Notes: generated by a model from the letters alone, not told the origin. A DNA stretch of 64,000 nucleotides from Xanthostigma xanthostigma (GCA_963575645.1 OY754475.1:5208001-5272000), one strand, 5' to 3'; shown: positions 43,097 through 55,530, numbered from the stretch's first letter. Numbers and translations are program-made.

Positions 43097-43998
43097 ATAA
43101 AATAGTACATGTAATTTTGTGTTCTTGCAGAATACAAATTCATTGTTTTTGGATAATTTTTAATGATACTTGGTCTGTCTGTTTCTACATAACGGCTGCA
43201 CCAATTTGAATTGGACTACGTACAGTTCAAACGCTGTAAATTAAACACCTGTACGTCATTTTTCGACAATGGCAATTGTTATTGAACTCCGACTACTTGA
43301 GCTTGTGACATAGTGTCGCTGGTGAACAATAGATCTACCGCGACTATTTTAATAAATTAAAGAAACCTTTTATTATGATTTGAATATAATCCAACAAACG
43401 TTGAGTTTCTCTGGCCCGTGTGATTTGTTATTTTTCACCCAGCCCCGAGTAATACCCCGACATACGTATAATGTTATATAACTAAAGTTAAAACTTTTCA
43501 TTTTAAAAATGGCCAAAGCGATCTAGAACTCTTTTGTGGCTTCTGATATGTGCACCATATTAAAAGGGCGGCACACACATACAAACACACGTATTGGCAT
43601 ATTATTTAGTCTTCCTATTCATGATCTATAGTGACCAGAGCCGTTGCATCATAAAAAAATGAATACAAAAATGCCCGCGCTTTTGAGTACAGTCAAAAAT
43701 ATTTTATATAACATTGGATCTTGCGTACATGTAGTTTTTGTCGCGAAATGAAGTGTTTTATTCATCATCAAAATACATAATCAATATAAAATATAAGCCG
43801 ATGTGTACTTTTTGAAATTACTAAGTTAATAATTAGTAATTGTCTAGTTCTACAGTTGAAGAAACAAATCGTGAAATAGTAACTTTATTTTTTTGGGTTA
43901 AGTAAAAAATGCATATTTTTTCTTATCATTGTAGACCGAGAGCTACTGCACTTTTTGGAAGCTTATTTAGGGATGGAAGTGGCATACTTTATATTTAG
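43097..43998. other. No gene seen (43097-43998)
   Basis: No supported features. Confidence 0.4.
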
Positions 43999-44461
43999 CT
44001 AGCGACCCTGTACGTGCTTCGCTACGTATAAAGTGAAATAATAAAATAATTTAATTGGAACATCTATCTATCTATTTTATTAATTGCTAGCTATATTAAA
44101 ATATACATGTGCGTATATGTGTGTATGTCGTAAAGTATTCGTGGATAACTGGTCTTTAAAACACTTGCTCTATTTCGAGGGTTCACTCCGGCTGCGCCGT
44201 CGTGCTCGAAAAAAAAAGCATTTGTTTTAAACGATATTCAGTTTTTTTACATCCTCGATCTAGATATATGGTTGTTAAGTTTTCTTAAATAAGGATTCTT
44301 AAATTTTCTCTTTTTCCGCACAATTTTTTAAATTTTTTCTGTCATAAGAACCTTCTCCTGACAATAACAAACACAACAAAAAAAAATATTGAAATCGGTC
44401 CAGCCGTTCACGCGTGATGGCGTGACCAAGGGATATAGGGATTCATTTTTATATATATAGA
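43999..44461 (-). mobile_element. Helitron, TCTATATATATAAAAATGAA family
   Basis: The minus strand starts TCTATATATATAAAAATGAA (to 44461), contains TCACGCGTGAACGGCTGGAC and ACCGATTTCAATATT, and ends TACGTAGCGAAGCACGTACA, GGGTCG and CTAG (complement at 43999-44002). The 3' hairpin is CGTAGCGAAGCACG. This is a typical non-autonomous lepidopteran Helitron layout. Confidence 0.7.
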
Positions 44462-45560
44462 TAGATAATATAGTTTAATCAGTGCAAACATTTTGTCCAG
44501 TAGTTATCAACCCCTAAATCTGCAATAGTAGGGTTAAAAACGTCAACTCATTTTGGCAAGGCTTAAGATTTTCTCAATATTTCAAATACACCTTTTCTAA
44601 ACTGTGTTTAAAAGAACAGACTTCTTGTTCGAATGCCTTATTATTTTTAATTTGACGTGCGGTCTGAAGCATATATTTAATAACTTCTATATTGATAGTG
44701 GCCGTAAGTGGAAGCGTGGCCCATGAAGTGAGATAACAAATGACTATCTATTTCTTTATTTTTACTTGACCCGTTGTACGCAAGTGTCGCGTCTGTAGTG
44801 GGGCAATTAGTAAGTGGAATAGAGCAAGTCACCTCCCTTTTCACAGCTTAGTTCCATGTGCAAACTGACGCGCATCCATTCACGGACATGCGTATGAGAC
44901 TCAGAGTATAATAAGTATGTTTGCACCGCAGTGTTTAAGTCTTTCTCCCGATCTTTGCTAGCAATATAGAGGGTATAAAATATATAGTCTAAAGATAATT
45001 TTGCACAAAGTTTCTATACTGATAATTTTTACAACGCCCCTGACCTTAGTCTTTTTTTGTAAACCCTGTATATATATAAACGCGGTCGTCGGTCAGTAAT
45101 GGTCTGAAATGCTTTTATAATATAAAAAAGGTTTTTATTTTTATTCCCTTCTTTTTGATACGTGCATATAATATAGACGCTGTATCAGAGTTCGAAATAT
45201 TTTTTTTTATTCTTTTTTATTTCTGTGTTTTCTCCGGGGCGCTTATTCCTATGCATTCTGTACTTTTTTATTCTCATAAAGTACAGTTTACATTGTCATT
45301 ATAAATGAACGAATTTTTTATGCGAATCTTTTCTGCCGGCGAACTTTGTTCCAGTTTTATTTTCAAATTCAGTTTGTAATTTATTAATAAATATTTTTAA
45401 TCTACATGTCACGCTAGGCGATTTTTGGATGGGTAAAATCTTATGAGACAAGCTAATGTTAACAGTATAAATGTAGCTATGAGTAGACGTGTTACGCATG
45501 GCACTGTAATAAAATTATATTTACCTACTGGCGCGCGAGCAGCTAGTACACATATGCATC
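44462..45560. other. No gene; repeat scrap at 44925-44985
   Basis: TGCACCGCAGTGTTTAAGTC through TATAGAGGGTA is a third copy of part of the 175-bp unit of 7298-7650. Otherwise featureless. Confidence 0.5.
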
Positions 45561-45825
45561 GTATACGCGCCACGAATCTAAAAGTTAGATGCAAATCCGG
45601 GCTTGCGCTTGTACAGTCTGTTGAAAAACTACAAACTCGCAACTCAACAGAACTAAAATAGCATTAACAACTTGACAATAGCGTACTCGACTGTACTTTA
45701 AAGCAGGAAAGCAAGTGACAAAGGTAACGAGCGATCACGGCCAATCACCGACGAGCGCATGTTCCGTGCAGGTAGCTATTTGTGACTAGCTTCAGAACCT
45801 TTTAGATCCGTGGCGCGTATTATAC
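45561..45825. mobile_element. 300-bp TIR MITE (family A), copy 2
   Basis: Ends GTATACGCGCCACGAATCTA and TAGATCCGTGGCGCGTATTATAC. The internal order is the same as 9341-9644. About 40 bp near the right third (the GGGGTGGTGGGAATCTC region) are missing compared with copy 1. Confidence 0.85.
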
Positions 45826-46480
45826 CCGATTGTAAGATATATCAATATATATATTATATAATATCTTATTAACAGGCGTCCTCAATCTTCGTGGATTATA
45901 CATAATACATATTAACCACTGTTATTTCATGGTTTTAAGTTTTTTACTTAAGTCGTCTTTACTGAATCATAACATTTTTATGGGAGCTAGAGATTTATTT
46001 AATAAGTTCCTGCCATTCAAAGTGTATATTTTACAACAGGATGCTAATTGAAAATTTTAAAACGCGAGTTTCGCATTTTATTTAAAGTCGTAGCGAAAAT
46101 TCAATTGTAAGACTTGACCACCGTGGTGTAAGTTTTTATAAGCGTAATCATATATTTTTTTTTGTATTATTATATATAATAATACTTCGCTTGTAAAATC
46201 CTCGATTTTGCAAAAGGTTTTAATTTTTCATCTCTCTATTACGCTTTTTCATTTTACTATATTATGTAGATGATAATAAAATAATGGAGCTTTTTTATAT
46301 TTTAATATTAATTAAAAATTCACGTGTGTATTTATTATAAAATGAAAATGTTTTAATACCCTGTTAAAAATAAATCTTTTGTATTTTTTTTGCGTGGCCT
46401 CTTTCATCCGCACATATTTTCAGAATAAATCACCAGATTTAGAAGTAACCCGTGAAGTTATAATGACTTATTTTTTTTAA
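45826..46480. other. No gene seen (45826-46480)
   Basis: Very AT-rich; nothing supported. Confidence 0.4.
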
Positions 46481-46731
46481 ATTCGGAACCTAGAGGAATG
46501 GTGAGACCTCTGGTGAGAAATGCGCCGAACTGTCCTAAGGGGGTTTTTTGACAGGTAAGCATTGATTTAGAAAAGCATGATGGATGCTAACATTGATTTA
46601 GAAAAGCATGATGGATGCTAACATTGATTTAGAAAAGCATGGTGGAGACTGGGTTAGCTTTTCTAAATCAATGTTTACCTGTCAAAAACCTTCCTTATAA
46701 CAGTTTCTCAACATTCCTTTGGGTTCCGAAT
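46481..46731. mobile_element. TIR MITE containing three 31-bp tandem units
   Basis: Ends ATTCGGAACCTAGAGGAATG and CATTCCTTTGGGTTCCGAAT are inverted repeats. GACAGGTAA.. and ..TTTACCTGTC also mirror. The left arm holds ATTGATTTAGAAAAGCATG three times with a 31-bp period (46561, 46592, 46623), whereas the right arm holds one inverted copy (TTTTCTAAATCAAT). Confidence 0.75.
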
Positions 46732-47120
46732 ACTTTGCCGAAATCAGTTCTAAATTCATTAAATTTATATTTATGGTGGTTTCCATGGCAATCCAGAGCT
46801 GATAGTACTTTTAGTGTTAAAAGTCGTACCGCAAATCTAGCATGATTCTTTTAATTTGTGATATTATAAATCACTGCATAGGTTTCGTCTTTATATAGTG
46901 GTATTAAAATTGGAAGAATCGAAGGTGTGGCTTCGTCTATTCAAAAAACGACAACTCACTCTTCAAACGCATGACGCAGTTATAACCTAAAAAATCGATA
47001 AACTGATGTATGTTGCTTTTCAACAATATGTTTAAAATAATCGCGAAAATGTTCAAAATAGTCTTAAAAATTCCTAAAATAAACTTTGAACTTGTCACCA
47101 AAAATATTTCTAAAACAGAC
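46732..47120. other. No gene seen (46732-47120)
   Basis: No supported feature. Confidence 0.4.
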
Positions 47121-47795
47121 CAGGTGTCGGCAACCTTTTGAGATTGAAGAGCTAAAAGTTACAATTTACAAAATTTTCTAGTTTTTAAAGAGCCACTAAA
47201 CATTTTCGTTTCAGTATTATAGTTTTTGCTTATATAAGTATAATATATATATCCGAGGACGGCACGTCGCGACGGGGGCGGTGGGGGTGAGACGCGAGTG
47301 AAAATGGCCGAGATATAGACATGGTACTCAATCATGGATCGATTGGACGATTTTTAAGGGTTTATATAATAAAAAAAGACGGGTTGCACTCCGGGAGTGC
47401 CGGCAGAAGTGAAAAATTGAATATTAACGTCTATGTTAAACGACCAAAGCGCAGAAAAGTTTGAATTAATAACTTCCAAGAAATTCCGTCTGATGTCGCC
47501 AAAACACAACTTATAGTGTAGTTAAAAACCATTCGATTGCAGACAAGTCCCAAAAAAAATATATATACCTTGCACATTAATACAATGGATTTCATTTAGG
47601 GCATGTCACAAAAGTTTTCGTCTTACGAATTTTCGATCAGGTCACATGTCCCTGACGCGAGTTTAAAATTTTTTACCCATTACAAAAAAAGTGTACAACG
47701 CCGCTAAAGAAGTTTTCACTTCAATAATTATTTTTCCGTATGGAACTAGAGAGCCATAATTTTACATAAAAAGAGCCGCAGGTTTCCGACCCCTG
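47121..47795. mobile_element. hAT-type element, CAGGGGTCGGCAACC family
   Basis: The left end CAGGTGTCGGCAACCTTTTG and the right end GAGCCGCAGGTTTCCGACCC-CTG match the widespread hAT TIR and its subterminal AAGAGCCGC/GAGCCA motifs. The 8-bp flanks AAACAGAC and CCCTAGAC agree only in part, so the insertion is old. No transposase; repeat B (47366-47731) and other sequence lie inside. Confidence 0.7.
47366..47731 (+). repeat. Repeat B, single unit
   Basis: From AAAAAAAGACGGGTTGCACT with the hairpin ACTCCGGGAGT and GTGCCGGCAGAAGTGAAAA to GCCGCTAAAGAAGTTTTCAC-TTC. Terminal GAAGTGAAAA and TTTTCACTTC are inverted. The same pieces form the arms of the palindrome at 56836-57640, and the first bases recur at 63985-64000. 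Confidence 0.7.
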
Positions 47796-49435
47796 CCCTA
47801 GACAATAAACAACTGACCTAGAAAATGTTTAAAACAAATTAAAATTGTTCTAAATTCAAAAACAAGCATTTTTTCTGAGTCTCTTTTATACTTTGTTTTC
47901 TATGCTCTTATTATTGCGTAAGGTTCGTCTATTCATCAAGTCGACGCCACGCCCTGACGCCTTCCAATTTTAATACAACTTATACATTACCAAGAAAACT
48001 GTAGATGCAATTACGGGATGTTATTGGTTATAAGCGAGAGTCGCGACGCGCGGCGTCTGGACGATCCTGGAGAAATATAGAGGGGGCGTTGTGTGGGGAA
48101 CACTGCTATAAACGAAAGGGCGAGGGTGGGATACAGAGCGAATCCCCAGAGTCTAACTCACGGGCTTGAGCTAATGCTCGGTCTAATAGCTTATTGGAAT
48201 TTAGTTTAGAGTCTTGCCGATGCTGGTCCTTCTTCAAAACTAAACACATCTCACCTTTCTGAAAGGAAACATGAAAATTGATTTAAAGTTGAAGCTTTCA
48301 GATTACACACAGCCAACATCGGATGTGTAATGTCGGAGCATTTTGATTGAAACTTGTAAGTCGTCCTACAGTACTGATGTATTTAAAAAACGAGTATGCT
48401 TTAGACTACACGACTGAAGTAAAACTTCTTCCTGCCATAATTTGTTATTATTCACCGAAAATTCATAAAATAATAATTCATAAAATTGTTCAAGAACAAA
48501 ATGAACAGTCTAATATTAGTAATTCATAATTTTAAATGATCATGTATACTACAATAATCTGTACAATTTACCATATCAACTTGCATTGAGGCCCTATGGA
48601 TGAAAATATAATTTTCGAAACGTTGGCCAGAAGCGATACTTTAGTAAAGCTTATTTCAATTGTTCCTCAACCAAATAAATCTCCTTCAGAACAGTCTAAT
48701 GTAAAAAGAAAAAAATATAAACATAACGATAATGAAAACAAAATATTATTATTTAGCCTGGCGAGACCGCTTGTTTATCATATAATGAAAATATAGATTC
48801 CAATTATATTAATATCAACGCATATATAAAATTAAATATATTATCTGTTTAAATTATATTGTAATCTATATTTTATCCAACATAAATATTATTATTGGAT
48901 AACCTGATTTAAACTAAATTTTTATGGTCCTTCTTCGTTTTAAATATATTTAGACATTATTATTAAATCTTTCTTTAGCTGTCTAAAATGAAAAGGGAAT
49001 AAACAGAAATGTCTTTTTAATATTATATTATTACATTTTTATATGAAATACAAAAATAATGTGATATAATAAAGTAGGTATATAGAATCTTTTGCATCTT
49101 AAATAATCCTCATGAAGATGTAAGGGATACACGTGGAGGAGTAAAGGAGTTGGTTTCTGTACAGAATCTGCCTAACCAGAAGCTTTTTATTTAAGCTTTC
49201 GACCTTTGGGCCATTTGATATGCTTTCAAAGCTCTGACCGGATTATAGAGAAAACATTCTTACTGTTTATGGAATCGGGAGAATGGAATAAAGTAGAGTG
49301 GTATAAAGAAATGGAATATATGTATACAATAATACTGTACTGGCTATTTGCTTTTAAATAAACTTTAAGGTCGTTGTTCACTCTTAACTGGTGCACAGTG
49401 CATGCCGAAAATTGAATCATTTTCAAAAAAAAAAA
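47796..49435. other. No gene seen (47796-49435)
   Basis: Two short plus-strand frames (48347-48529 and 48596-48796) have Lys/Asn-rich, AT-driven composition and no recognised domain. A CVMSEHF-like phrase near 48325 weakly recalls a THAP finger, but the frame is broken. Confidence 0.4.
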
Positions 49436-50110
49436 TTGGTTGTCTGTAAAGTCGGTTTACGGACGATAGTTTTACGTGATAACGTATTCCGTAATACATA
49501 ACCTAAACCTCCCAAAATTTGGTTTCAATCCGCTTATCCTTGGTGTCGGAATGATAAGAAATGTCAAAAGTGACGTTTGCAACTTACAAAGTATTATGTT
49601 CTAATAATAATTAGTTATTCCAATACTTAACTTATAAGGCGTTGCATTTCACAATATACTAATGTCAAAAAATTGAATTAAACATTAGAAATGCAGCCGT
49701 TTTCATGTTAAGACAAGACATACGTTTGCTTCTAATTTCCATGTACGGCAAACAAAGACAACCGACCGCGTCGCGCCATGCATTAGACAACATTGCATTT
49801 ATACAGCTATTTTTCTATATAAATTTGTATAAAATATTTTTCTATATAAATTTGTATAAAAAAACTGTTTAGGCAAATTCTGTTATACGAAATCTATGTA
49901 AAATGTTCTCCTCTTTCGTTTAAGACTGGTTTCAAACCGATCTGATTTAAATTGAGCGAGAAATTAGCAAAAAGCACGCACAGGGTCAGGCGGAACGTTA
50001 CGCGTTATGCGTTATGCGTTACGCGTTACACTTTTTCGTACATGCAGCCGGTGTTTTATCAATTTATAAGATTGGTGATTCATCAATTTATAAGACGTTA
50101 TCACGTCAAA
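49436..50110. mobile_element. TIR-like element, long copy of the 8697 MITE
   Basis: GGTTGTCTGTAAAGTCGGTT and GATAGTTTTACGTGATAACG open it, and ATAAGACGTTATCACGTC closes it. Compared with 8697-8895, about 480 bp of extra interior (49492-49960) is present, so the short copy is a deletion derivative or this one has an insert. No transposase recognised. Confidence 0.65.
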
Positions 50111-50222
50111 AAAACAAACAAACAAAAGACCCAGTTCGGGTTCCTGCCGTAATTTTTCGTATTATTGTTTTCTGTATCGCCTGCACATGGTCAGTAGACG
50201 TTTGGGTTTTTTCGTTCCCTTT

Positions 50223-50545
50223 TAGTGATGAGCCTAGCAAGACCAAGACTGAGATAGCCTCGGTCTTGATCTTGTTCTTGTTCAAATACTTCTGATCTTG
50301 GTCTTGCCCATTAAAACTCGATCTTGGTCTTGCGTATTCAGTCTTGATCATGCTTATTTAACGTGGTACTTTACGTCTTTTTAATAATTTTTTAAAATAC
50401 TATCAACATAAAGTTTTTTTATAGGTATAAATTATAAATTATTTACAATTAATATTGATAGGATTGAGACAGCCTTGGTCTTAATTTTAAGTAAGGTCTT
50501 GGTCTTGCGAAAAAGCAAGACCAAGACCGATTTTGCTCATCACTA
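50223..50545. mobile_element. hAT-type MITE with GACCAAGAC-rich ends
   Basis: TIRs TAGTGATGAGC and GCTCATCACTA, with subterminal AGCAAGACCAAGAC / GGTCTTGGTCTTGC repeats. The 8-bp flanks TTCCCTTT (50215-50222) and TTCCATTT (50546-50553) match at 7 of 8 positions, a hAT-type duplication. The interior is AT-rich without coding capacity. Confidence 0.85.
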
Positions 50546-50694
50546 TTCCATTTTCGACACTGCCCTAGCTTTCGCTTTCGCTCGGCATACTGTACTTTTT
50601 AGATTCCTCTCGATACGAGCTTTCCGCCGACTGCGTTTTTTATAATTCCCGAGCATATTTGCGAATCCTACGACACGAAATGTTTAACTATTAA

Positions 50695-51095
50695 TTAGAC
50701 ACGGCAACAGTAGTGGAGCTTTCGGCTCTACCGTATTACAGTTTTTCATCACTTGACTGCGTCCCACTAGGCAACTAAATCTCCTATTTTATACCCTTGA
50801 GGGATGATTTTTCAAGAACACTGAAACACGCAGTTCTTTATTTCTTACCAAAAGCCTTAATGTGAATTTTTATATTCCCGCAATTTGAGAAATGATGGAT
50901 TCCCCACACAAACTTTCCTCTTCTATTTCATCCTCTTGAGAGTTTTTTTTTTAAACAAAAATAGCCTGTGTCCTTCCTCAGGATGCAGTCTTTTTCTCTT
51001 TGCCAAATTTTATCGAAATCTGTTCAGCGCTTTGGACGTGAAAATTTAACAGACCGACGGACAAAACAATTATTTTCGCATTTATAATTTTAGTA
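50695..51095 (-). mobile_element. Helitron-like element, degraded
   Basis: The minus strand begins TACTAAAATTATAAATGCGA, then TCCGTCGGTCTGTTAAATTT, and continues to GGTAGAGCCGAAAGCTCCAC near 50711. The AATTATAAATGCGA head resembles the family at 58454. The CTAG end is not intact. Confidence 0.45.
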
Positions 51096-51810
51096 TCGAC
51101 CACAATTATTTTTCTGCATATAAATTTTGAATCCAATATTGTTCGTATTTATTAGGTAAGCTTTTGTGATAAATATATTCGCTAAATTTTCATAATTTAT
51201 AAATGGGTGACTGCATTTGAATTATATAAATTGCTACCTGAAATTGGATCATGCTACTAATACCCTGTTAGTATTTAAACAAATTGTTACATATAATACG
51301 CCGCTAAGTATTGTTATTGTAAATACAATACAAATAATCTTTAAGGGATGATCGAAAAGAACATGGACAGGGTGGCCACAGGCCACAGAAAAATGATTTC
51401 AAATTTCCCTGATAAATACAGGTTTTCCAGGAAATTTATAAATACCTTTCCATGATTTTGTACTTTTTCAAATCGGAATTGAACATTAAAACAATTTTCT
51501 CGCGTTTTTATGCGTAGAAAACTTTATCTCTTAAACTAGTAAATTTTTCTTTTTACTGTACGATCATTAGTTAGAGATATCGATGGTAAAAAACCAAAGG
51601 TTACTTTTCATTTAATCGCCGATATCTCAGCGCATAGCAAACAAAAATTGAAGCGTGAACAGCAGGCTCAATGACCAGATATTCATAAAGCTTGGAAAAA
51701 CTTTTTTTCGAGCCTGAAGGTAGTTTTAAAACAACAAAACATTTTCAAAACTAGAACTTTGTAAAATTCTAGGTTGCAGTGAATTCTATGATAATTCCAG
51801 ATTTTCTAGA
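51096..51810. other. No gene seen (51096-51810)
   Basis: No supported feature. Confidence 0.4.
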
Positions 51811-52067
51811 TCCTCATATTTGCATATTTTTTTCTTCCAATTATTGGAAGAAAAAAATACAGTGATCGAAAAATCTTCATATTTGTATAATTTTTTCTTC
51901 CAATTATTGAAAAAAAAATACAGTCATCAAAAAATCTTCGTATTCGTATATTTTTTTCTTTCAATTATTGGAAGAAAAAAATACAGTGATCGAAAAATCT
52001 TCATATTTGTATATTTTTTTCTTCCAATAAAAAAAAAATACAAATATGAGGATTTTTCGATCACTGT
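51811..52067. repeat. 62-bp tandem repeat with internal palindromes, about 4 units
   Basis: Units start at 51811, 51874, 51935 and 51998 (periods 63, 61, 63). Each contains TTTTTCTTCCAATTATTGGAAG-like palindromes and CAGTGATCGAAAAATCTTC; the last part is inverted (AGGATTTTTCGATCACTG). The 88-codon frame across it is an artefact of the repeat. Confidence 0.85.
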
Positions 52068-53243
52068 TCTGTTAAATACAATATAGATAGCGTCTTCCCA
52101 TTGTCAGTGACAATGGTAGCTTTTGTGAGTACCGATTTTTTGTACAAGCCGTAAACACTGACACCCCATAGTGTAAATAATCCATGTTAACTATAGCATA
52201 CATAATACGGCTCTACACTATTATGTTCCAACAAAGATTTTTGGTTTTTGAAAATAGTATTTAAACTTTAAAAATATATCTTCTTTTTATTCTTTCCTAC
52301 TGTGCTATTATTTGCCAAATAAACTCTTGTTGAAAGATATTTTTTTCTCTTTGACTTCATCTAACCTATTCAGAATACAAAAAATGTTGATTTTTATCGA
52401 CATTTTTACTCTGTTGTTAATAATCGAAATAATTAGATTTGTGTTCTTAATCTATAAAGATAAATTAATAACGAGGTTAGTGTCTGTCGACAACTAGTTT
52501 AGACTGTTGTTACACTTATTTAAACTGTAATTGATGATCACAGTCTAAGGTCAATACTTTCTGCAACCCACCACAAGACACAAGTGTATAGTTTCAATTC
52601 TGTTATGAAAAGCCTAACTTCACAGCGTATTTTGCGCAGAAAAAATAATGTCGGCGGCATATTTTTTATATTTCTCGAAGATATTTGTGAAATTGTGTTC
52701 TGCTGTTTATTTATTTTAGTCAATGTGGGGAAATTGTTTCTGTTTCGAAAATAAATTGATCTATTTAGAAAATCCGTATTTTGCTAACAATTCCAGCACG
52801 ATAAAAATAAAGAGAACCGATCATATATTGTTAGAAATTCGTATATTGAAGCGAAACAAAAGCTACAATGTGATTCATAAAGATTGAGGTTAAATTACTT
52901 TTTTTGTCTCCCATATAATATAGAATATTGTCAATAAATTGAATCGAGAAAATTCAAGAAGGTACTTATTTTTAAATTTATTTATTTCGATAGGAAATCA
53001 TTTTCTCACATTTTTGAAGTAAAATGTCTTTAAGCGCGACTTGAGAGTAACTCAGGTCTTTTTTCGGACAGAAGTAAGCAGTCTTTGCTATTTAAAAGCA
53101 TCGACTGACAGATGGGGCATGAACGAAAAGTGAAACAGAGTTACGGACGTAAACCAATTTTGTGATTTATAAAAATTAATATTCATCTATCTATAAATAA
53201 TAATTATTATTAATAAATCAAAAATAATGACAAAAAAACAGTT
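52068..53243. other. No gene seen (52068-53243)
   Basis: No supported feature. Confidence 0.4.
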
Positions 53244-53588
53244 GTGGGGTTTTAAGAAACCACGACGCAAGTAAAACTTTTATTGGATTGTAGACACTTA
53301 TCCATCACGATTAATTATAAACAACAATATTTACATGAATACACGAATAAAAACATGTAAACACTGTACAGCACTTGCCCGCATGACAGACTGACTATGT
53401 GTTATACATACTAACTACACGGTCAGCTGATGCTAACCATGGGCGCCGCCATATTGGCTTTGGCTGCTCTACCGAGCGCCTACTCCGAGCGCCTTTCACT
53501 TCGCGGCCGCCTGTAATGCGACATGCAACAGACGGCCAGAAAAATTCGGGCGATAGAATAAAAGTTTCACTTTAATAAATATATAACA
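53244..53588 (-). mobile_element. Putative solo LTR
   Basis: Read on the minus strand it begins TGTTATATATTTATTAAAG and ends GTTTCTTAAAACCCCACA, that is TG...CA with an AATAAAAG polyadenylation-like signal 35-45 bp before the end. The GC content (GGCGGCCGCGAAGTG, GGCGGCGCCCATGG) is far above the surroundings, as in LTR promoters. No 4-6 bp target duplication is seen and no second copy occurs here, so this is tentative. Confidence 0.35.
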
Positions 53589-54201
53589 GCGCACTCATTT
53601 TTTTAACTGTATTAAGTTGGTAAAACACTCGACCAAAAAATTTATCCCGCGGCTGTTTTTTCTAACTGATTGCATTTCATTACGTAATTCTTTTGTATAA
53701 ATCTAATACAAGTAAACAAAAATGCACTAAATGCGTTTGAGTTTCAACAATGAGTCGAGGATGTATTGTTATAAAACAAGAGAAAGGGTATATTTCATTG
53801 TTCTAAGCGTATTATAGTGACACGTGGCGATTTTTAGTACTAACGACCGGAAATTAATATTTCAGTGTTCACTTTTTATTTGGAGTGTGTTATTTTATTA
53901 TACATTGTATAAAATATTTGTTTGTTATTTTTTTCTCAACAATAATCAGATTGTTCTGGAATTGGAACTGCGAAGAAACTTTTAAATTTTGACTTTTTTT
54001 AAGTCATAGAAAACGCTAAATTTCGATCTTCAAAAAAAAACTTTGCGGAATATTTACAAATTTTCACAAAAATACGTTGGAACTACATTTCGTCTTTCAC
54101 TGTCATTTTTTGAATGTAACCAATCAGAAATCACATAATATACACGTCATAGCAACTCATGTAGAATTACTGTATTACTATCACATTCTGTATACACGAC
54201 G
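53589..54201. other. No gene seen (53589-54201)
   Basis: No supported feature. Confidence 0.4.
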
Positions 54202-54350
54202 CCGTAATTGTTTTTTAATGACCCCCCCCGAAACGTCTTCCCCTTTTCACTACGCAAAAAAAAACGCCATCGCATCGACATGACCCCGTAATTGTTTTTA
54301 GAAAGAACTCCTCCCAAACGCCTTCCTCTTTTCACTGCGTAAAAAAATAA
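54202..54350. repeat. 83-bp imperfect duplication
   Basis: CCGTAATTGTTTTT...CTTTTCACT(A/G)CG(C/T)AAAAAAA occurs twice (54202 and 54285). The first copy has a run of eight C. Confidence 0.7.
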
Positions 54351-54464
54351 TCTATAAAAATCAATTTTCCGCACTTAAAACGGCTAATAACACTTTTATA
54401 TGTAATATAAAATAATAATTGTGTATTTCCAGTGAATATTTTTCACATCGAGCTATCGTTCTCT

Positions 54465-54712
54465 AACCATAGAGTTATAAGTAACTAGAGTTCGCAAGTT
54501 CGTATGCTTGCCATAAGTGAAAGTGTCCTCAGTTGAGAGAGAGAACGCTGCAGCGGGTCCAGAAAACCAGATATATGTTTACTCAAATCAGCATTGTTTT
54601 GTATCATTAGTTGTCACAGAGATAAGGAACTATTCTCTCTCTGAACTGCAGACACTTTCACGGCTCTAGCGTACTCTAGTATAATATCTCTATGACTCTA
54701 ACTCAAATATGA
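54465..54712. mobile_element. Imperfect inverted-repeat MITE
   Basis: AGTGAAAGTGTCCTCAGTTG-AGAGAGAGAA on the left mirrors TTCTCTCTCTGAACTGCAGA-CACTTTCAC on the right. Outer parts with TAGAGTTA and TAACTAGAG / CTCTAG and TCTATGACTCTAA also mirror. No coding capacity. Confidence 0.6.
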
Positions 54713-54868
54713 AAACTTCAAAGTTCAAAGTCAGCTTGATGATCGAATTATCATCGGAATCAAGTCTAGTTTTAATTTTTTTAAACTCCAATTTAATTTT
54801 CATGCAGTGGGATATTAAAGTGAATTGTTTTTTTGGGATTATTGGATAATTTAATATTTTTATAATAA
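54713..54868. other. No feature seen (54713-54868)
   Basis: Unique sequence leading into a foldback-family scrap. Confidence 0.35.
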
Positions 54869-54935
54869 TATTGTCTGGAAAATTGGTCGATAATTTTCTT
54901 TATTAAAGAGTAATCAGACATAAATCGAATATTTA
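54869..54935 (+). mobile_element. Fragment of the 40/62-kb foldback family
   Basis: TTGTCTGGAAAATTGGTCGA and TATTAAAGAGTAATCAGACA are its characteristic outer end. The hammerhead-like half is absent. Confidence 0.6.
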
Positions 54936-54954
54936 AACAGCAATATTACATAAT

Positions 54955-55350
54955 TCGTCTAACTTTTTGATTTTATGTAACTGTTCGATCATTTAGGTAC
55001 ATAAAAGCAAAAAGAACTGAGAAGGTCATATAGTATAATTTGTTACTATTAGCATTGTGTGAAATCTCCAGTGAAAAAAACTGTTTTAAGTGTTTTAAAA
55101 TTATTTATGGATATTGAATATTATTTTTATAAACATTTATCAGTTGTGTTAACATGGACTTGTACAAAGTTTACGCGAAATGAACTAAAAAACGTAAAAA
55201 TAGACTTGTGATGTGTCAAGTGTAGATGTTAAAAATCTAGCATTCTTGGATTTACATAACGCGCTGGACTAAAAGACAATTTCATCTAACTATTATTATA
55301 TTTTAATGTAAGTAATTTAAAAAAAAATATATTAGTTTTAATTTGGCTAA
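54955..55350 (+). repeat. Dispersed repeat shared with 31310-31700
   Basis: Shares the ordered phrases TTTTATGTAACTGTTCGATC, GTGTGAAATCTCCAGTGAAA, AACATTTATCAGTTGTGTTA and ATTTACATAACGCGCTGGAC with the interior of the 30.3-kb foldback. It follows a foldback-family end directly. No coding frame is conserved. Confidence 0.55.
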
Positions 55351-55530
55351 ATAATTTTGATATAAATGCAAAATTGCATTAAAACAAACATTTCTTTGTT
55401 TTACTCTGCCTTCCTGATTGAAGCGCCGTTTTCGTGAACTTTTTTGACTTCAATCAGCGACTTTCCTTCTGATTCTGATTGTAGCATTTTTTTTTGCTTA
55501 TTATTTATCAAGTTGATCTGTTGTCTAGAC

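Noticed and set aside
48300-48796. Possible THAP-type zinc finger remnant (CVMSEHF) and Lys/Asn-rich frames
   Set aside because: Too short, several frame changes needed, and the conserved residues of a THAP domain are not all present.
51820-52086. 88-codon plus-strand frame rich in Phe, Lys and Tyr
   Set aside because: Produced by translation of the 62-bp tandem repeat.
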